Shown: positions 26,281-34,804, numbered from the stretch's first letter. The stretch is 64,000 nt of DNA from CATOSD01 sp965203135 (GCA_965203135.1 CBDBBO010000003.1:270514-334513); one strand, 5' to 3'. Translations and numbers: made by a program. The notes: a model not told the origin generated them from the letters alone.

Positions 26281-27149
26281 GAGGGTGTCTAAAAAGCAGT
26301 GGTGCGCGCTAACCGCTTGAGCATCAGTCTCGTCATAGCGCTGTATATCCATGCCTCGGTAGTCTCCGACAGTTCCTCGTAGTCTTTGCTCAGCCGACGG
26401 CAGCGTCCCAGCCATGCGAAAGTCCTCTCGACCACCCATCTCCGCGGCAACACCTCGAACCGATGGCTGCTTCTCGGACGCCTCACAATCTCCAGGGTCC
26501 AACCCGACAAGGACATCACCCAATCGACCAACCGGCCTGCGTAACCGGCGTCCGCCCAGATCAACCGCAGATGCGGAAACCGTCCCTTCAGCTTGCCAAT
26601 GACCGGCTTTGCCCCATCTCGGTCCTGGATGTCAGCCGGATGGACCACGACGGCCAGCAACAGTCCCATCGTGTCCACGACGATATGTCGCTTGCGGCCC
26701 GTCACCTTCTTGCCGGCGTCGTAGCCGCGAGGCCCCCTTTTTCCGTCGTCTTCACGCTCTGGCTGTCTATGATCGCCGCGCTCGGACTTGTCTGTCGTCC
26801 ATCGGATGTCCGTACCCTCTCGCGCACGGCTTCATGGACCCTCTCCCACGTTCCGTCCTTTCGCCAGGTGCGGAAGTAGTGAAACGCCGTGCGCCAGGGG
26901 GGAAGGTCGTGAGGCAGCATCCGCCACGGGCAACCGCTCCTGAGCACGTACATGATGGCGTTGATCACCTCCCGGCGAGGATACTTGATCGGCCTGCCTC
27001 CAGGTTTGGGAGCGGGCAACAGGGGTTCCAACTGTCGCCACTCGGAGTCACTGAGGTCGCTGGGATAGGCTTGTCTGTCCATGAGGATGGTTTAACATCA
27101 TCCCTACTCCTGCGCATAGGCATTATGTGACCACTTTTTAGACACCCTC
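26281..27149 (-). mobile_element. IS5-family, IS427-group insertion sequence (869 bp)
   Basis: Terminal inverted repeats GAGGGTGTCTAAAAAG at both ends, flanked by TTA duplications (26278-26280 and 27150-27152). It encodes an orfA/orfB transposase joined by frameshifting, the arrangement of the IS427 group. Confidence 0.9.
26289..27082 (-). CDS. IS427-type transposase made by -1 programmed frameshift
   Basis: OrfA runs from the ATG at 27082 to a stop near 26702 (AYPSDLSDSEWRQLEPLLP, RRPIKYPRREVINAI-type HTH region, AIIDSQSVKTTEKGG). OrfB continues in the -1 frame to 26289 (GRKRHIVVDTMGLLLAV, WADAGYAGRLVDW, PRRWVVERTFAWLGRCRRLSKDYE). The frames meet at the slippery run GGAAAAAGGGGGCC (about 26731-26744). 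A -1 slip there gives EKGGPRGYDAGKKVTGRKRH, the canonical join of this group. The DDE residues are split between the two halves. Confidence 0.88.
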
Positions 27150-27560
27150 TTAGCTCGGCTAGCGAGCCTGGGTACTTACAGGGTTTCACTGGCAGTCTCA
27201 CACCCGGAGAGTTCGAGTTTAATGGCTCAACCATCCCCGTAGCAGCATTTTACTGGACAAACGGAGGAATGAAGTTCTTGACACAAAGACCTGCTGATCT
27301 GGCAGGGTATGTGATCACAGTGCTAGACTCTGAGGGTGCTGAACTTCTGAAACTCGCTTTTGACGATGCCCGCGTTCTAGTCAGAGGAAGCAACTTCATC
27401 TGGGACGTTTCCGAGCAGCCCTTCAACAAAGGCGATGCCGTCAGGATGGTGATTCGTCCCGCGGAGTAACACGGGCTTCCGGGTTCAGCACGCCGAAATC
27501 GCTTCGACCGGCGGACAACGCCGTTTTGCACATCGCTCAACCTAGCTACCCCCACGTGCG

Positions 27561-28859
27561 ACCTCAAAATCAATGGTTACCGAACGAGAGTTGTGACCTC
27601 AAAATTACGGTTACCAGCGGTGTTCCAGTTTAGGGGGTCTCCACGCCTCCACGCCAGGCCTTGCAGCTTCTCGATCTCCGAGTCGATCTGACGACTCAGC
27701 CACAGCGGGTTGAGCGACGCGTACAGCTTCTCGAACACCACCCGCCGAGCACCCACAAGCGCCCCACTCCCGAGCATCCGCTTGTACGGCGTCATCCCCT
27801 CGTCGTGCATACGCACCACCCTATCACCCTGCCGACTCTTCCCAACGAGCCGGCGCACCGGCTGGAAGAAGTTCGCCTGCAGCCGCGCCAAAGAGTACAC
27901 CTGCTGCATCTGCCTGAAGGCCGCGGACGAAGAGTACCGGCTGTGTCCGGTCAGCCGACGCACCACCGCGCCGTTCTTCTGCTCGACGTGCGCGCTGTCG
28001 TTCTTACGGTACGGCCTGCTCCTTGTGAACGTGATGCCGTTGTTCTCGCAGTAGGCGTACAGACCGCGGTTGATGAACTCAGAGCCGTTGTCCGAGTCCA
28101 GCCCCAGCAGAGGCACAGGCAACCTCCCCCGCATCCTGCGTATCGCCGCACCCACACGCTCCTGAGTCTTACCCCACACAACGTCCATGTCCACCCATCC
28201 CGTAGCTACGTCCACCGCCGTCACGGTCCACAGGTAGAACCCCTCCGTCGTCGCTCCGCAGTGCGCCACCGTGTCCACCTCCACGAAGCCGGGCCGCGCG
28301 TCGTCCCACTCCCAGTACGTCCGCACCGGGATGCGGTTCCTGAGCAGAGTCCCGGCCTTGGTCAGGCTGGTCGCTCTCTTCCTCACCGGCGCCTGGTGCA
28401 CGGCCAGCAACCGCTCCAAAGTCGCCGCGCTCGCCCGCCCGAGCCTGGTCTCGGTGGAACAGTCCAACTCCAGTTCGCCGAACTCAGCCAGCCGCGACGC
28501 CAGCTCCCCCACGAACGGGTGCAGCCTTCTGGCGCCTATCCCGCCCGCCGCCTCGTGCACCACCCGGACCGCCTCGGCCACCTCCGGACCGTACTCGACC
28601 GGTCTGCCCACGCGCCCTCCCTTACCTTCTCGCCTCCGACCCGACAGGGCTCGTATCGCCGACTTCCTGTGATAGCCGGTCACGGCTTCCACCTCGTCCA
28701 GTATCTTTCCCTTCTCCTTCTTACCCGCCTTCAGGTACCTATCCATCTGCCGCTCCAGGTACTCTCGGACGCTCTTTTGGTTCACGGTTACCTCCAGCTT
28801 TTGGGTAACCGTAATTTTGAGGTACATTCTCCACTTCGGTAACCATAATTTTGATGTCA
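27561..28859 (-). mobile_element. Insertion sequence with doubled terminal repeats (rve-type transposase)
   Basis: Each end has two copies of a roughly 21-bp site: left outer 27560-27581 and inner 27595-27615; right inner 28804-28824 and outer 28838-28858. The shared core is CTCAAAATTACGGTTACC, with the outer copies reading ATCAAAATTATGGTTACC or close. A 4-bp TGCG flanks both sides (27557-27560, 28860-28863) as a candidate target duplication. Two binding sites per end recall Mu/Tn552/IS21-like elements. The family name is uncertain. Confidence 0.75.
27577..28785 (-). CDS. Integrase-core (rve) transposase
   Basis: 402-aa transposase. An N-terminal helical/HTH region (REYLERQMDRYLKAGKKEKGKILDE, GYHRKSAIRAL) precedes the RNase H-like core with VEVDTVAHCG (Asp), GLDSDNGSEFINRG (Asp) and HVEQKNGAVVRR (Glu). 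The GTG at 28785 is chosen because GGAGG lies five bases upstream; an ATG at 28827 sits between the two right-end repeats and would extend the protein through the inner one. The last codons read into the left inner repeat. Confidence 0.88.
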   Translation of the reverse strand: MNQKSVREYLERQMDRYLKAGKKEKGKILDEVEAVTGYHRKSAIRALSGRRREGKGGRVGRPVEYGPEVAEAVRVVHEAAGGIGARRLHPFVGELASRLAEFGELELDCSTETRLGRASAATLERLLAVHQAPVRKRATSLTKAGTLLRNRIPVRTYWEWDDARPGFVEVDTVAHCGATTEGFYLWTVTAVDVATGWVDMDVVWGKTQERVGAAIRRMRGRLPVPLLGLDSDNGSEFINRGLYAYCENNGITFTRSRPYRKNDSAHVEQKNGAVVRRLTGHSRYSSSAAFRQMQQVYSLARLQANFFQPVRRLVGKSRQGDRVVRMHDEGMTPYKRMLGSGALVGARRVVFEKLYASLNPLWLSRQIDSEIEKLQGLAWRRGDPLNWNTAGNRNFEVTTLVR

Positions 28860-29146
28860 TGCGCCCCCTTGACGGCGAAGGTTGGAGGCACCTATTCGGC
28901 ACGATCACCGAATTGGCGTTCTCGGACGCGAACCCCAACGCCTGTGCGTACAAGTTGCTTGAAGACCATGGAGTGAACATGCTAACCCAAGCGGTCGGTG
29001 CGATCCTGAATCCTGTCTTGAGTAGAGGGGCCCAGGACGTAGTGTCAAGGCGCTGGCGCCAATACGTCTCAGGCGGCTCCTACAATCAGGCCGAGTTCGT
29101 GCGCGGGGAAATGCCGGCGTGGGCTGATCTCTTCGGCAATAGATAG

Positions 29147-29513
29147 CATCATCTACACGATGCAATCAAACTCAGCCCTTGCGAACCATCTACGGCATGG
29201 TAGGCTCGTGAGGAGTCGCGGGCTCGTGATACGGGCGCGGTTTGTCCTCTGATCTGGGCACAGGCCTCGGATCAATAGAAGCCACGGAATGGTCTACGTT
29301 GCTACCAGCCCGAACTTGATCGTGAAAATTCTCAATTCTGTAAAACGGTAGCAGAACCATCTGCGAGTGTGAGTAGTCCTGTGAACCGCCTCTCTCTACT
29401 GTCCTCCATGTGCTGTTGATGAGTCGTGGCGGGAACTGACCTACCGTTGACCGAGTCCATGGTCTGGATCATCGTGCCATTCTTCTGTCGTGCCGACGTA
29501 GGTCTGATACCTG
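29147..29513. other. Intergenic region
   Basis: 367 bases with no recognised gene. On the minus strand a 61-codon frame (29332-29517) starts with a GTG overlapping the stop of the DUF5677-like gene, but its sequence is not recognisable and it may be chance. Confidence 0.35.
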
Positions 29514-30329
29514 TCACGTCTGACCGCCGGGCTGATGTTCTGGAGGTTCGGGTATCTTTTGAAGCTCTCGGTCTAGCACTTCTACTGCGCTAAGATCGCC
29601 CACGCTTTTCCCCGTAGCCTCGTCGAAGACGCGGACAGCCAAATCCATGAACTCAGCAGCACGCAGGAGCAACTCTGGCGAAGATGGCAGTTGGGGGACT
29701 ACCGGAACCCGATGATAGCCATGGAGAGGGTTCGCGCAGTATTGGAGATTGAAGCGGACGATGTGGTGCCACATGTTGTGCGTTGTGCTGCTCCAGCGGG
29801 TGTAATCTTGGCGGTGCAGTTCTATGAGCCCAGCTTCCTGGGCCATATCGCGAAGGTTGGGGCCCCAGTTGCCCACGTTCACTTCTGTGAGGAACGTAAA
29901 CCGCTGGGCGTTTAGCCATTGCTCCCATGCCTGAATCACCGGATCATTGTCAGGGTCAATTCCAGTTTCGCACAAGTCAGCCTTTCTCTGTTCCAGTAAG
30001 AGATTCTCTTGGCCCAACCCGTAGGCTATAAACCGTTTAGCGCGTTCCTCCGGTGCCCTCAGAATCCATGCTATCGTTATGCAGTTCTCGACCATTGACC
30101 TCAGGAAAAGAGGTGCCGAGTGTGCGTTCCACATAGGCGGATTCAAGGCGAATTCGGTGGCGAGAGTGGCCTGACGCGCCAGCAAACCGCCCACGACTTC
30201 ATGCCCGTGGCGCTGCTCGTGCTCGTGTGCCCACTCGTCCCATCGGCGATGTACTTGAGTGGATAGGTACTCTACGAAGGCATGGATTGCTTGCCAGAAT
30301 GCGTCAGTCGAATCAGTTGGTGTTGCCAT
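29514..30329 (-). CDS. DUF5677-like conserved hypothetical protein
   Basis: 271-aa cytoplasmic protein. Blocks such as EFALNPPMWNAHSAPLFLRSMVENCITIAWILRAPEERAKRFIAYGLGQE match the DUF5677 pattern as I remember it (Asn/His followed by an Arg/Glu helix). No catalytic function is established. The ATG at 30329 overlaps the TGA of the preceding gene (TGATG), so the two are coupled. It is the last gene of a four-gene minus-strand group starting with an ATPase at 34481. Confidence 0.7.
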   Translation of the reverse strand: MATPTDSTDAFWQAIHAFVEYLSTQVHRRWDEWAHEHEQRHGHEVVGGLLARQATLATEFALNPPMWNAHSAPLFLRSMVENCITIAWILRAPEERAKRFIAYGLGQENLLLEQRKADLCETGIDPDNDPVIQAWEQWLNAQRFTFLTEVNVGNWGPNLRDMAQEAGLIELHRQDYTRWSSTTHNMWHHIVRFNLQYCANPLHGYHRVPVVPQLPSSPELLLRAAEFMDLAVRVFDEATGKSVGDLSAVEVLDRELQKIPEPPEHQPGGQT

Positions 30330-30996
30330 CACCCGACCTCACAGGAACCAAAGGAGCGCCCCTGATTCCAAAAGGAGTTTCGCCATTTTGGCAAGATGTC
30401 ATGCGACAGCAGGCCGACCACCTCGGAACCAACTGCTGCTGCGACTCTCCGTGATTCGTCAGTCGTCGGGTACTCCTCGATTGCGGGGAAGTTGGCTAGT
30501 GCGGAGTTGGAGGGTACCCTCAGCTTGTCATTTACGAAGAAAATATAAACAGCCGCAGCCTGAGCGTATATTCCGGCCCGGCTTTGCCGGTCAATGACGT
30601 TGGTGATTGTCTCTTCCAGGTCACCGAGTGTAGAGCCTGAGGAGTCACTGTCTGTACTGGACAAGAAAGCAAGAGGGAAATCGGTGTAGTTGTGAGTTAG
30701 AGTTGCTAGCCCCTGACTTGCTTTTTGCAGCATTCCCTCTTCGCCCAGCGCTAATCTTATGCAGCGTTTACATTCGTCACTCAACTCCATGTAATCACTT
30801 GCGGCAGCATATGCTTTCTTAGCGGTCTTGTCACACTTCGCGGCTGCCTTGGCGATGCTTAGAGCAATTGCAGTTCCCTCCTTCAATCCGAACATATGGA
30901 TGAGCAGCGCAATCCATATGAGTTCAGGCACTCTGTCGTCCAGCCAACTGCTCTCTGTCATTGGCGCAAGTTGAAGATAAGGCGGGATGAAGCGCT

Positions 30997-32222
30997 GTAA
31001 CCGTCCCATAGGCGGTGGGAATGAAAAAGGCAGGGAATCTTGGTAGAGTCTGGTAAACGTACAACCGAACCAGACCAAGAGGCCCTGCCGATGCCCAGAG
31101 TAAGATTCACACTCCCACAAGTCAAGCTCTCTCCGGACACCCGACCGCCAGCCTGCGTACACTGCGGTGGCATTTACCTGAACCGGCACGGGTCGGTGAC
31201 AAAGCCCATCAGTGACCTCCACGTCAGTGAGGTGACGGTGGACAGATACCGCTGCTGTGACTGCAAACGCACCTTCAGACACTACCCGCAAGGGGTCGAC
31301 CATTGTGACCGGAGTCATCGTCTCAGGGGGTTTGCGGCGCTGAGTTGGGCGCTGGGGTTGTCTTTGCGTTCTGTGAGTCACCTGCTGGGGGCTTTGGGAT
31401 GTGAGCTGTCCAGGATGAGTGTGTGGCGTGACGTTCAGCAGTCAGGGTCGAACGCGCTGAGTGGATGGTTGAGCCGGCATCGTGGTCGGGTGAGGGTGAT
31501 GGGAGCGGACGAGACTGTGGTGAAAGTGGGCGGCAGACAGACTGTGGTCGGGTTCGTCACAGACGCCCAGAGCGGGCGGTTGGTGGGAATGGACGTGCTG
31601 GTCCAACGCGACAGCGAGGGCTTCGTGAGATGGCTTGAGGGATACGTGGGCAGGTTCGGAGTGGAAGCTGTGGTGACAGACGACCTCAACACCTACAAGC
31701 CGGCGGTCGAACAGTTGGGAGTGGAGCACCAACTGTGCATCGCGCACGTGAGGAAATGGGTGTGGAATCGACTCGGCAGGATACAGGGGTGGGACTGGTA
31801 CAAGGCGAGGATATGGCTCCTTGTGGCCGAGTTGCCCGGTGGGGGCGGTCGAGAGTTGCTTGGGATGGAACGCGCGGTTCGTGGGCACCCGATGCTTCAC
31901 AGACTGGTGGTGGAGTTGTGCGAGAAATGGCGGTCACTGACATGTCACCAACGAGTGAGAGGGATGCCACAGACCAACAACTGTACGGAGCGGGCGATAG
32001 GCAGAAGCAAGGTAAGGTACAAGACGATAAGGGGGTACAAGAGCGAATCGGGGATGATGAACGGGTTCGGACTCACACAGTGGGTATGGAGCAGTCGGGA
32101 CGGCCTCGATCTCGGTGAACTGGTTGCCGCCTAGATCAAAGCCCTTCCAAACCCACACCGCCCAGCCCAAGTTCCCTCCCTCTATCCCTCCCAAACTTCC
32201 CCACCACCTATGGGACGGTTAC
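30997..32222 (+). mobile_element. ISL3-like insertion sequence, copy 2 (1226 bp)
   Basis: Same length and terminal repeats as the copy at 6354, flanked by a different 8-bp duplication GAAGCGCT (30989-30996 and 32223-32230). Near-identity of the copies and perfect, different duplications indicate recent transposition. Confidence 0.95.
31091..32134 (+). CDS. DDE transposase of the ISL3-like element (copy 2)
   Basis: 347 aa, identical in sequence to the transposase at 6448-7491: zinc finger CVHCGG/YRCCDCKRTF, catalytic ADET, TDDLNTYKP and NCTERAIG. It is transcribed opposite to the gene it interrupts. Confidence 0.9.
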   Translation: MPRVRFTLPQVKLSPDTRPPACVHCGGIYLNRHGSVTKPISDLHVSEVTVDRYRCCDCKRTFRHYPQGVDHCDRSHRLRGFAALSWALGLSLRSVSHLLGALGCELSRMSVWRDVQQSGSNALSGWLSRHRGRVRVMGADETVVKVGGRQTVVGFVTDAQSGRLVGMDVLVQRDSEGFVRWLEGYVGRFGVEAVVTDDLNTYKPAVEQLGVEHQLCIAHVRKWVWNRLGRIQGWDWYKARIWLLVAELPGGGGRELLGMERAVRGHPMLHRLVVELCEKWRSLTCHQRVRGMPQTNNCTERAIGRSKVRYKTIRGYKSESGMMNGFGLTQWVWSSRDGLDLGELVAA

Positions 32223-32433
32223 GAAGCGCTTTCCCTCTTGACGATAGCCTTGTAGCACACGCCGCTTGTTCCTTGAGCCGTCGTTGTCCTCGCGCCTTCG
32301 TTTCATTTCCTCTCAACCCTGTGATGTCTTTTCTGCATCTCCAAGAGCGGTACTCGGCTAAACACTCCCTCCGAATCCACTTGCGCCGTGTTCTTCGCTT
32401 GATGTTCCAAACGGTAACCTTGCGCGCCTCCTC

Positions 32434-32928
32434 TCAGTCTCCTAGCACAACTCGCAGGGCATCCAGAAATTCGGATTCACATCGCACTGTGGCGGGAAAG
32501 TACGTGCCATCGCGAAATGGGATTGTCAGTCGGCGTATTCTGTCTTGCTTGATTCTCTTGAACGGGCCGGCCGCAATAGGGGCGAACTGAACATCTTTGT
32601 CTTCGGGGACCAGTCTTTCCGCAAGCTCACCGCCGGCAATAAGTTGGTTCCGCACTTCAATCCAAGTCTTGCGATGGCCTACAGTCAGCTCGATGGGACT
32701 CACACAAAATAGTTCTGAGCCAGGTATCTGGCCAAAGAACAGAAAATCGCATCTGGCTTGGGTTGGCGACAATGGCAAGTGAGGGCAGTCCATAGCGACA
32801 AGGGCGTAACTGGTTGGGTCAAGCCCGCGTAGCGAAAGACTACAGCCAGCGTCTTCGCACACGGTGCTGACACAATCCGGATGCACTTTCGCCAGGATCT
32901 GGTTCAGCAATTCCGAATGGTGCGTCAC
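32434..32928 (-). CDS. Putative nuclease-like partner of the adjacent ATPase
   Basis: 164-aa protein translated from a GTG overlapping the stop of the ATPase gene (GTGA). The core RCDFLFFG ... CVSPIELTVG ... KTWIEVRNQLIAGGELAERLV resembles a PD-(D/E)XK-type arrangement (Asp, then Glu-x-Lys, then a Gln-containing helix), but the usual Lys after PIEL is Thr. The pairing with an AAA ATPase and the coupling suggest an ATPase/effector module. The nuclease assignment is inference; a non-catalytic partner is possible. The 127-bp gap to the next gene holds no other ORF. Confidence 0.6.
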   Translation of the reverse strand: MTHHSELLNQILAKVHPDCVSTVCEDAGCSLSLRGLDPTSYALVAMDCPHLPLSPTQARCDFLFFGQIPGSELFCVSPIELTVGHRKTWIEVRNQLIAGGELAERLVPEDKDVQFAPIAAGPFKRIKQDRIRRLTIPFRDGTYFPATVRCESEFLDALRVVLGD

Positions 32929-34481
32929 TTTTGCAGCAAGTTATGGATGGCCGCCCACTGGTTGTACGTGAGCCGCGCGGTATCTTCGTATCCAGTCGCG
33001 AATCCCCCCTCGTTCAGGTCGAGTGGCAGTTCTTTCACGTGCGAACCGTCGTCGCCTTCACCCCGCTCGAAGAGCCACACGCCCACGTCGCTCGGGTCGA
33101 GCGCGGGTTCGTCCTTGAGTCGGGGAGTGCGTTTCTCCGGGGGCAGCTCCGACAGGCGCACCAAGTTGGCCAGTTCGTCCAGTATCCATTCGCTGTGCGT
33201 CGTAATCATGATTCGCACGCCGGCATTTACCACTGCCGCCAACTGCCGCATAAACTCGACCTGCATGGCCGGGTGCAGATTGGACTCCGGCTCTTCGATG
33301 ATAAGCACTTCGCCCGGTTTCACCACATGCCGTAGGTACAGCACGACCGGCGCGAGTTCCGAGACCATGGACGATGCGTTCATCAGGGGGAGTGGTTTGT
33401 CCCAGCCGTGCGGCAGATAGAAGAAGGCGGGGTAAATCGGGTTAGACCTATCCGTATGGATATGCCCGAAAAGAACGTGTTTCTCCACGTTCTTGCCCAA
33501 ATCCTCGGAGAGATTGCTTTCACCTCGAGCACCGCCATTTTCCATTGAGAGCATTTGAATCAGAAAGTCAGACAGAACTCCCGACAGCTTGGGCAACGAC
33601 ACTTCGTCCCTTAGCCCGATCATAGGGGCCGAAGCGACAACGGATGCCACCATCGCACGATGAGCGTGCATTGTCCCGGTTCTATCCGTTGGCAGATAAT
33701 GCGCGGACCTGCTGAGAGGACTGACCATCGTCCCTGCCACGCGTGCAGCGATTTCTTCGTTGATGGCGGCAATGAGGCCGGGGCTTACTTCCACTTCGCC
33801 TTGTGATACCAGATGGCGCAATAGCCCGAATCGCTTTGCCTGAGCATGAACGAACTCGTTAGCGATTCTCAAAGGAATGTCACCCGAAGCAGCGCACGAT
33901 GACCTGGACGAGCCAGTCCCAATGTCAAAGTCGAACTTGAGCGCCCTTGCGGCGTGTTCCCTGTCTTTCTCCAGGCACTCGACCGAAATCTTGGCACTGC
34001 ATTCGGAACCGTATCTGATTAGCGGGTCGGCATTCTTGATTCCAAAACACCTCGCCAACTCGCCGGGCAGCAACTCATCCCAATCTTTGTGAGGGCGAAG
34101 TCGGCGGCGAACGACTGTGGCGACTTCTTCAGGAAGGGCTTGTGTTGCACGCAGCGAACCCGGCACGACCCGCACGCGTTCGATCCATTTTGCCATCAAG
34201 TCAGTTTCGCTCTCAGAGTAATGTTCTTCGCCAAGAGGGTCGCCATAAAGCAACCTAATCGAATCAGGCTCAAAGGTCGGAGAAAGTCCTGTTCCTGAAA
34301 TTGAAGAAGCGCCACTAAAGAACCTGTGAAGCGCATACGTCAGCGTCGCGAGGTACGTCTTGCCCGTGTTGCTCGGGCCGACAAAGACTGTGAGCGGACG
34401 CAACTCGACACTGGCCTCCGCAATTGGGCCGAAATTGGATACGTCCAGCCGTACTTTGTAGGGGTTCTCGGGGCTGCCCAT
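32925..34481 (-). CDS. AAA-family ATPase (ABC/OLD-like, no TOPRIM)
   Basis: 518-aa ATPase. Near the N-terminus, RLDVSNFGPIAEASVELRPLTVFVGPSNTGKTYL contains the Walker A (GPSNTGKT). A long helical insert follows. The C-terminal half has VLIIEEPESNLHPAMQ (Walker B and D-loop) and IMITTHSEWILDEL (switch His), typical of SMC/ABC-like AAA_15 proteins used in OLD, Septu and similar anti-phage systems. The ATG at 34481 has AGGAG about ten bases upstream. It heads a minus-strand group with the nuclease-like gene and begins 63 bp from tRNA-Val. Confidence 0.85.
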   Translation of the reverse strand: MGSPENPYKVRLDVSNFGPIAEASVELRPLTVFVGPSNTGKTYLATLTYALHRFFSGASSISGTGLSPTFEPDSIRLLYGDPLGEEHYSESETDLMAKWIERVRVVPGSLRATQALPEEVATVVRRRLRPHKDWDELLPGELARCFGIKNADPLIRYGSECSAKISVECLEKDREHAARALKFDFDIGTGSSRSSCAASGDIPLRIANEFVHAQAKRFGLLRHLVSQGEVEVSPGLIAAINEEIAARVAGTMVSPLSRSAHYLPTDRTGTMHAHRAMVASVVASAPMIGLRDEVSLPKLSGVLSDFLIQMLSMENGGARGESNLSEDLGKNVEKHVLFGHIHTDRSNPIYPAFFYLPHGWDKPLPLMNASSMVSELAPVVLYLRHVVKPGEVLIIEEPESNLHPAMQVEFMRQLAAVVNAGVRIMITTHSEWILDELANLVRLSELPPEKRTPRLKDEPALDPSDVGVWLFERGEGDDGSHVKELPLDLNEGGFATGYEDTARLTYNQWAAIHNLLQK

Positions 34482-34543
34482 AAGACGCCGCTCCTTGCGA
34501 TGTGCGGCAATTCTAACACGTAAGCGCCAATTCCTAGCGTAAA

Positions 34544-34619
34544 TGGTGGGCGGTGGAGGGGTCGAACCTCCGGCCTCTTGCGTGTGAAGCAAGCGCTCTA
34601 ACCACTGAGCTAACCGCCC
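34544..34619 (-). tRNA. tRNA-Val (CAC)
   Basis: Cloverleaf on the minus strand: acceptor GGGCGGT/ACCGCCC, D-arm GCTC...GAGC, anticodon stem CTTGC/GCAAG with loop TTCACAC (anticodon CAC), T-arm GGAGG-TTCGACC-CCTCC, and an encoded CCA end. Confidence 0.95.
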
Positions 34620-34662
34620 CGATGAGTCGACGCGTCCGGCGCGTCTTCGCGTGGCATTCGGC

Positions 34663-34737
34663 TGGTGGCAACGGGAGGGCTCGAACCTCCGACCTAGCGC
34701 TTATGAAGCGCCCGCTCTGCCGCTGAGCTACGTTGCC
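34663..34737 (-). tRNA. tRNA-Met (CAT)
   Basis: Acceptor GGCAACG/CGTTGCC, D-arm GCTC...GAGC, anticodon stem GGCGC/GCGCT with loop TTCATAA (anticodon CAT), T-arm GGAGG-TTCGAGC-CCTCC, and encoded CCA. The paired first acceptor base argues against an initiator tRNA; an isoleucine tRNA with modified CAT cannot be excluded. Confidence 0.92.
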
Positions 34738-34804
34738 CGAAACTGCACTAATTCTATCGAATGGCGCGCGCACTGGCAACCCGAACGCGCCCGTCGGCGC
34801 GCCC

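Larger units (their letters stand above)
24726..27469 (+). pseudogene. Secreted lipoprotein gene split by an IS427-type element
   Basis: The 5' part (24726-26280) encodes a lipoprotein signal (SILGIATLLVLAC, lipobox LVLAC), an N-terminal domain and a repeat-like beta domain with GGGITTLTWRNGKVRIVT. The 3' part (27150-27469) encodes a second, related domain (VAAFYWTNGGMKFLT, VSEQPFNKGDAVRMVIRPAE). Excision of 26281-27149 with one TTA copy restores a 623-aa frame, GGA AGT CTT AGC TCG. The function is unknown; it starts 13 bp behind the metzincin gene with AGGAG before the ATG and was probably co-expressed with it. The present product would end in IS-encoded residues. Confidence 0.8.
27470..29146 (+). 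pseudogene. Unidentified ORF interrupted by an rve-type insertion sequence
   Basis: Right of the IS (28860-29146) an open frame encodes RPLDGEGWRHLFGTITELAF and continues to EMPAWADLFGNR. Left of it, the same frame is open from before 27470 (ADNAVLHIAQPSYPH). Collapsing the candidate TGCG duplication joins the two as SYPHVRPLDGEG. The true start is not visible and I do not recognise the family. It follows the split lipoprotein gene. Confidence 0.4.
30329..32306 (-). pseudogene. Conserved hypothetical gene split by ISL3-like copy 2
   Basis: The first 28 codons (32306-32223: MKRRREDNDGSRNKRR and on to QEGKRF) are separated from the remaining 219 codons (30988-30329: IPPYLQLAPMTESSWLDD and on) by the element at 30997-32222. 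Collapsing the GAAGCGCT duplication gives a continuous 247-aa protein across QEGKRF-IPPYLQ. A GAGAGGAA site precedes the ATG. The family is unknown to me; SSWLDDRVPELIWIALLIHMFG suggests a helical protein. Its stop is coupled to the DUF5677-like start. In this genome copy it is inactivated. Confidence 0.8.

Noticed and set aside
29332..29517. 61-codon minus-strand ORF overlapping the DUF5677-like stop
   Set aside because: GTG overlap is suggestive, but the sequence has no recognisable features; noted only in the intergenic entry.
34544..34737. tRNA genes as an integrase attachment site
   Set aside because: No integrase gene and no direct repeat of a tRNA 3' end could be found by eye at the other border of the island.
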